Source of the DNA: Serilophus lunatus
Taxonomy: Eukaryota; Chordata; Aves; Passeriformes; Eurylaimidae
Assembly (NCBI GenBank): GCA_013399895.1
Contig: VXBA01003437.1
Location: 487,105-551,104 of the forward strand
Direction: 5' to 3'
Length of the DNA stretch: 64,000 bases
Shown: in pieces, positions 63,901-64,000 of the stretch
Layout: every line of letters begins with the position of its first letter
Numbering within the stretch: position 1 is the first letter of the stretch
The notes under the pieces: generated by a model
Database searches by the model: none
Seen by the model: the letters and a program-made list of their open reading frames with translations, nothing else
What the model was told of the DNA's origin: nothing
Program-made: the position numbers and the translations under genes

Positions 63901-64000
63901 AAGCGGCCCCTGATGGATATCGTTGGGGGACCGGCTCCTGATGGTGGGATAAAGCCGGCCCTGGAGTTATAGTATAAACAGCTGAGCCGGGGGGGCCGTT

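Larger units (their letters stand above)
63414..64000 (-). other. DLL4: DLL4 intron 3 (right edge of window)
   Basis: Sequence upstream of exon 4 on the - strand. No signal peptide or MNNL exon can be read in it, so exons 1-3 are outside. It contains a TA/CA microsatellite (63513-63595) and a cluster of vascular transcription-factor motifs (63725-63900). Confidence 0.7.

Noticed and set aside
62857..63901. Two long - strand frames (264 and 253 codons) around DLL4 exon 4
   Set aside because: One is the exon 4 frame read through into both flanking introns, including the TA microsatellite; the other is a shifted frame of the same GC-rich DNA. Neither has a signal peptide or MNNL features.
1..64000. 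tRNA genes, rRNA genes, CRISPR arrays and bacterial-type operons
   Set aside because: I saw no cloverleaf with A and B boxes, no rRNA core and no regularly spaced direct repeats; the DNA is vertebrate nuclear. A tRNAscan/Rfam run would be needed to exclude small RNAs fully.

Overview
The window is nuclear DNA from a bird. CR1 retrotransposon 3' ends occur at four places with the avian CR1 signature, genes have vertebrate exon-intron structure with GT-AG splice sites, and the gene order INO80 - CHAC1 - DLL4 matches the vertebrate block known from human 15q15, read here in the opposite direction. The species cannot be named from the sequence.

Layout. (1) 1-10965, + strand: the 3' part of INO80, eight coding exons from helicase motif V to the stop codon at 9164-9166, then a long 3' UTR ending at an AATAAA at 10942. 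Earlier INO80 exons lie left of the window. (2) 10966-24884: intergenic DNA between the convergent INO80 and CHAC1 genes, with AT-rich and simple repeats and one CR1 fragment; no gene is supported. (3) 24885-26070, - strand: complete CHAC1 in three coding exons (239 residues) with a CpG-island promoter holding a TTTAAA box and two ATF4-type elements (CARE and ATF/CRE). CHAC1 intron 1 is only 40 nt as assembled and contains an undetermined base. (4) 26260-about 55000: roughly 29 kb with no supportable gene, containing three further CR1 fragments, low-complexity tracts and a second undetermined base at 41885. It lies between the CHAC1 promoter and the DLL4 3' end. (5) 55000-64000, - strand: DLL4 exons 4-11 (DSL domain, eight EGF repeats, transmembrane segment, cytoplasmic tail ending ATEV) with the start of the 3' UTR. 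Exons 1-3 lie beyond the right edge; the last 587 bases are intron 3, which in mammals holds the arterial Dll4in3 enhancer.

Roles. INO80 is the ATPase of a nucleosome remodeller. CHAC1 is a cytosolic glutathione-degrading gamma-glutamylcyclotransferase of the unfolded-protein/ATF4 response. DLL4 is an endothelial Notch ligand. They are neighbours by conserved synteny, not members of a shared pathway, although CHAC1 has been reported to act on Notch processing.

I found no wholly new system. The observations most worth checking are the regulatory ones: a paired ATF4 site arrangement at CHAC1, 8-mer miR-30 and miR-27 target sites just after the DLL4 stop, an RBPJ/ETS/SOX-type motif cluster in DLL4 intron 3, the 40-nt CHAC1 intron, and a possible alternative terminal exon inside INO80.
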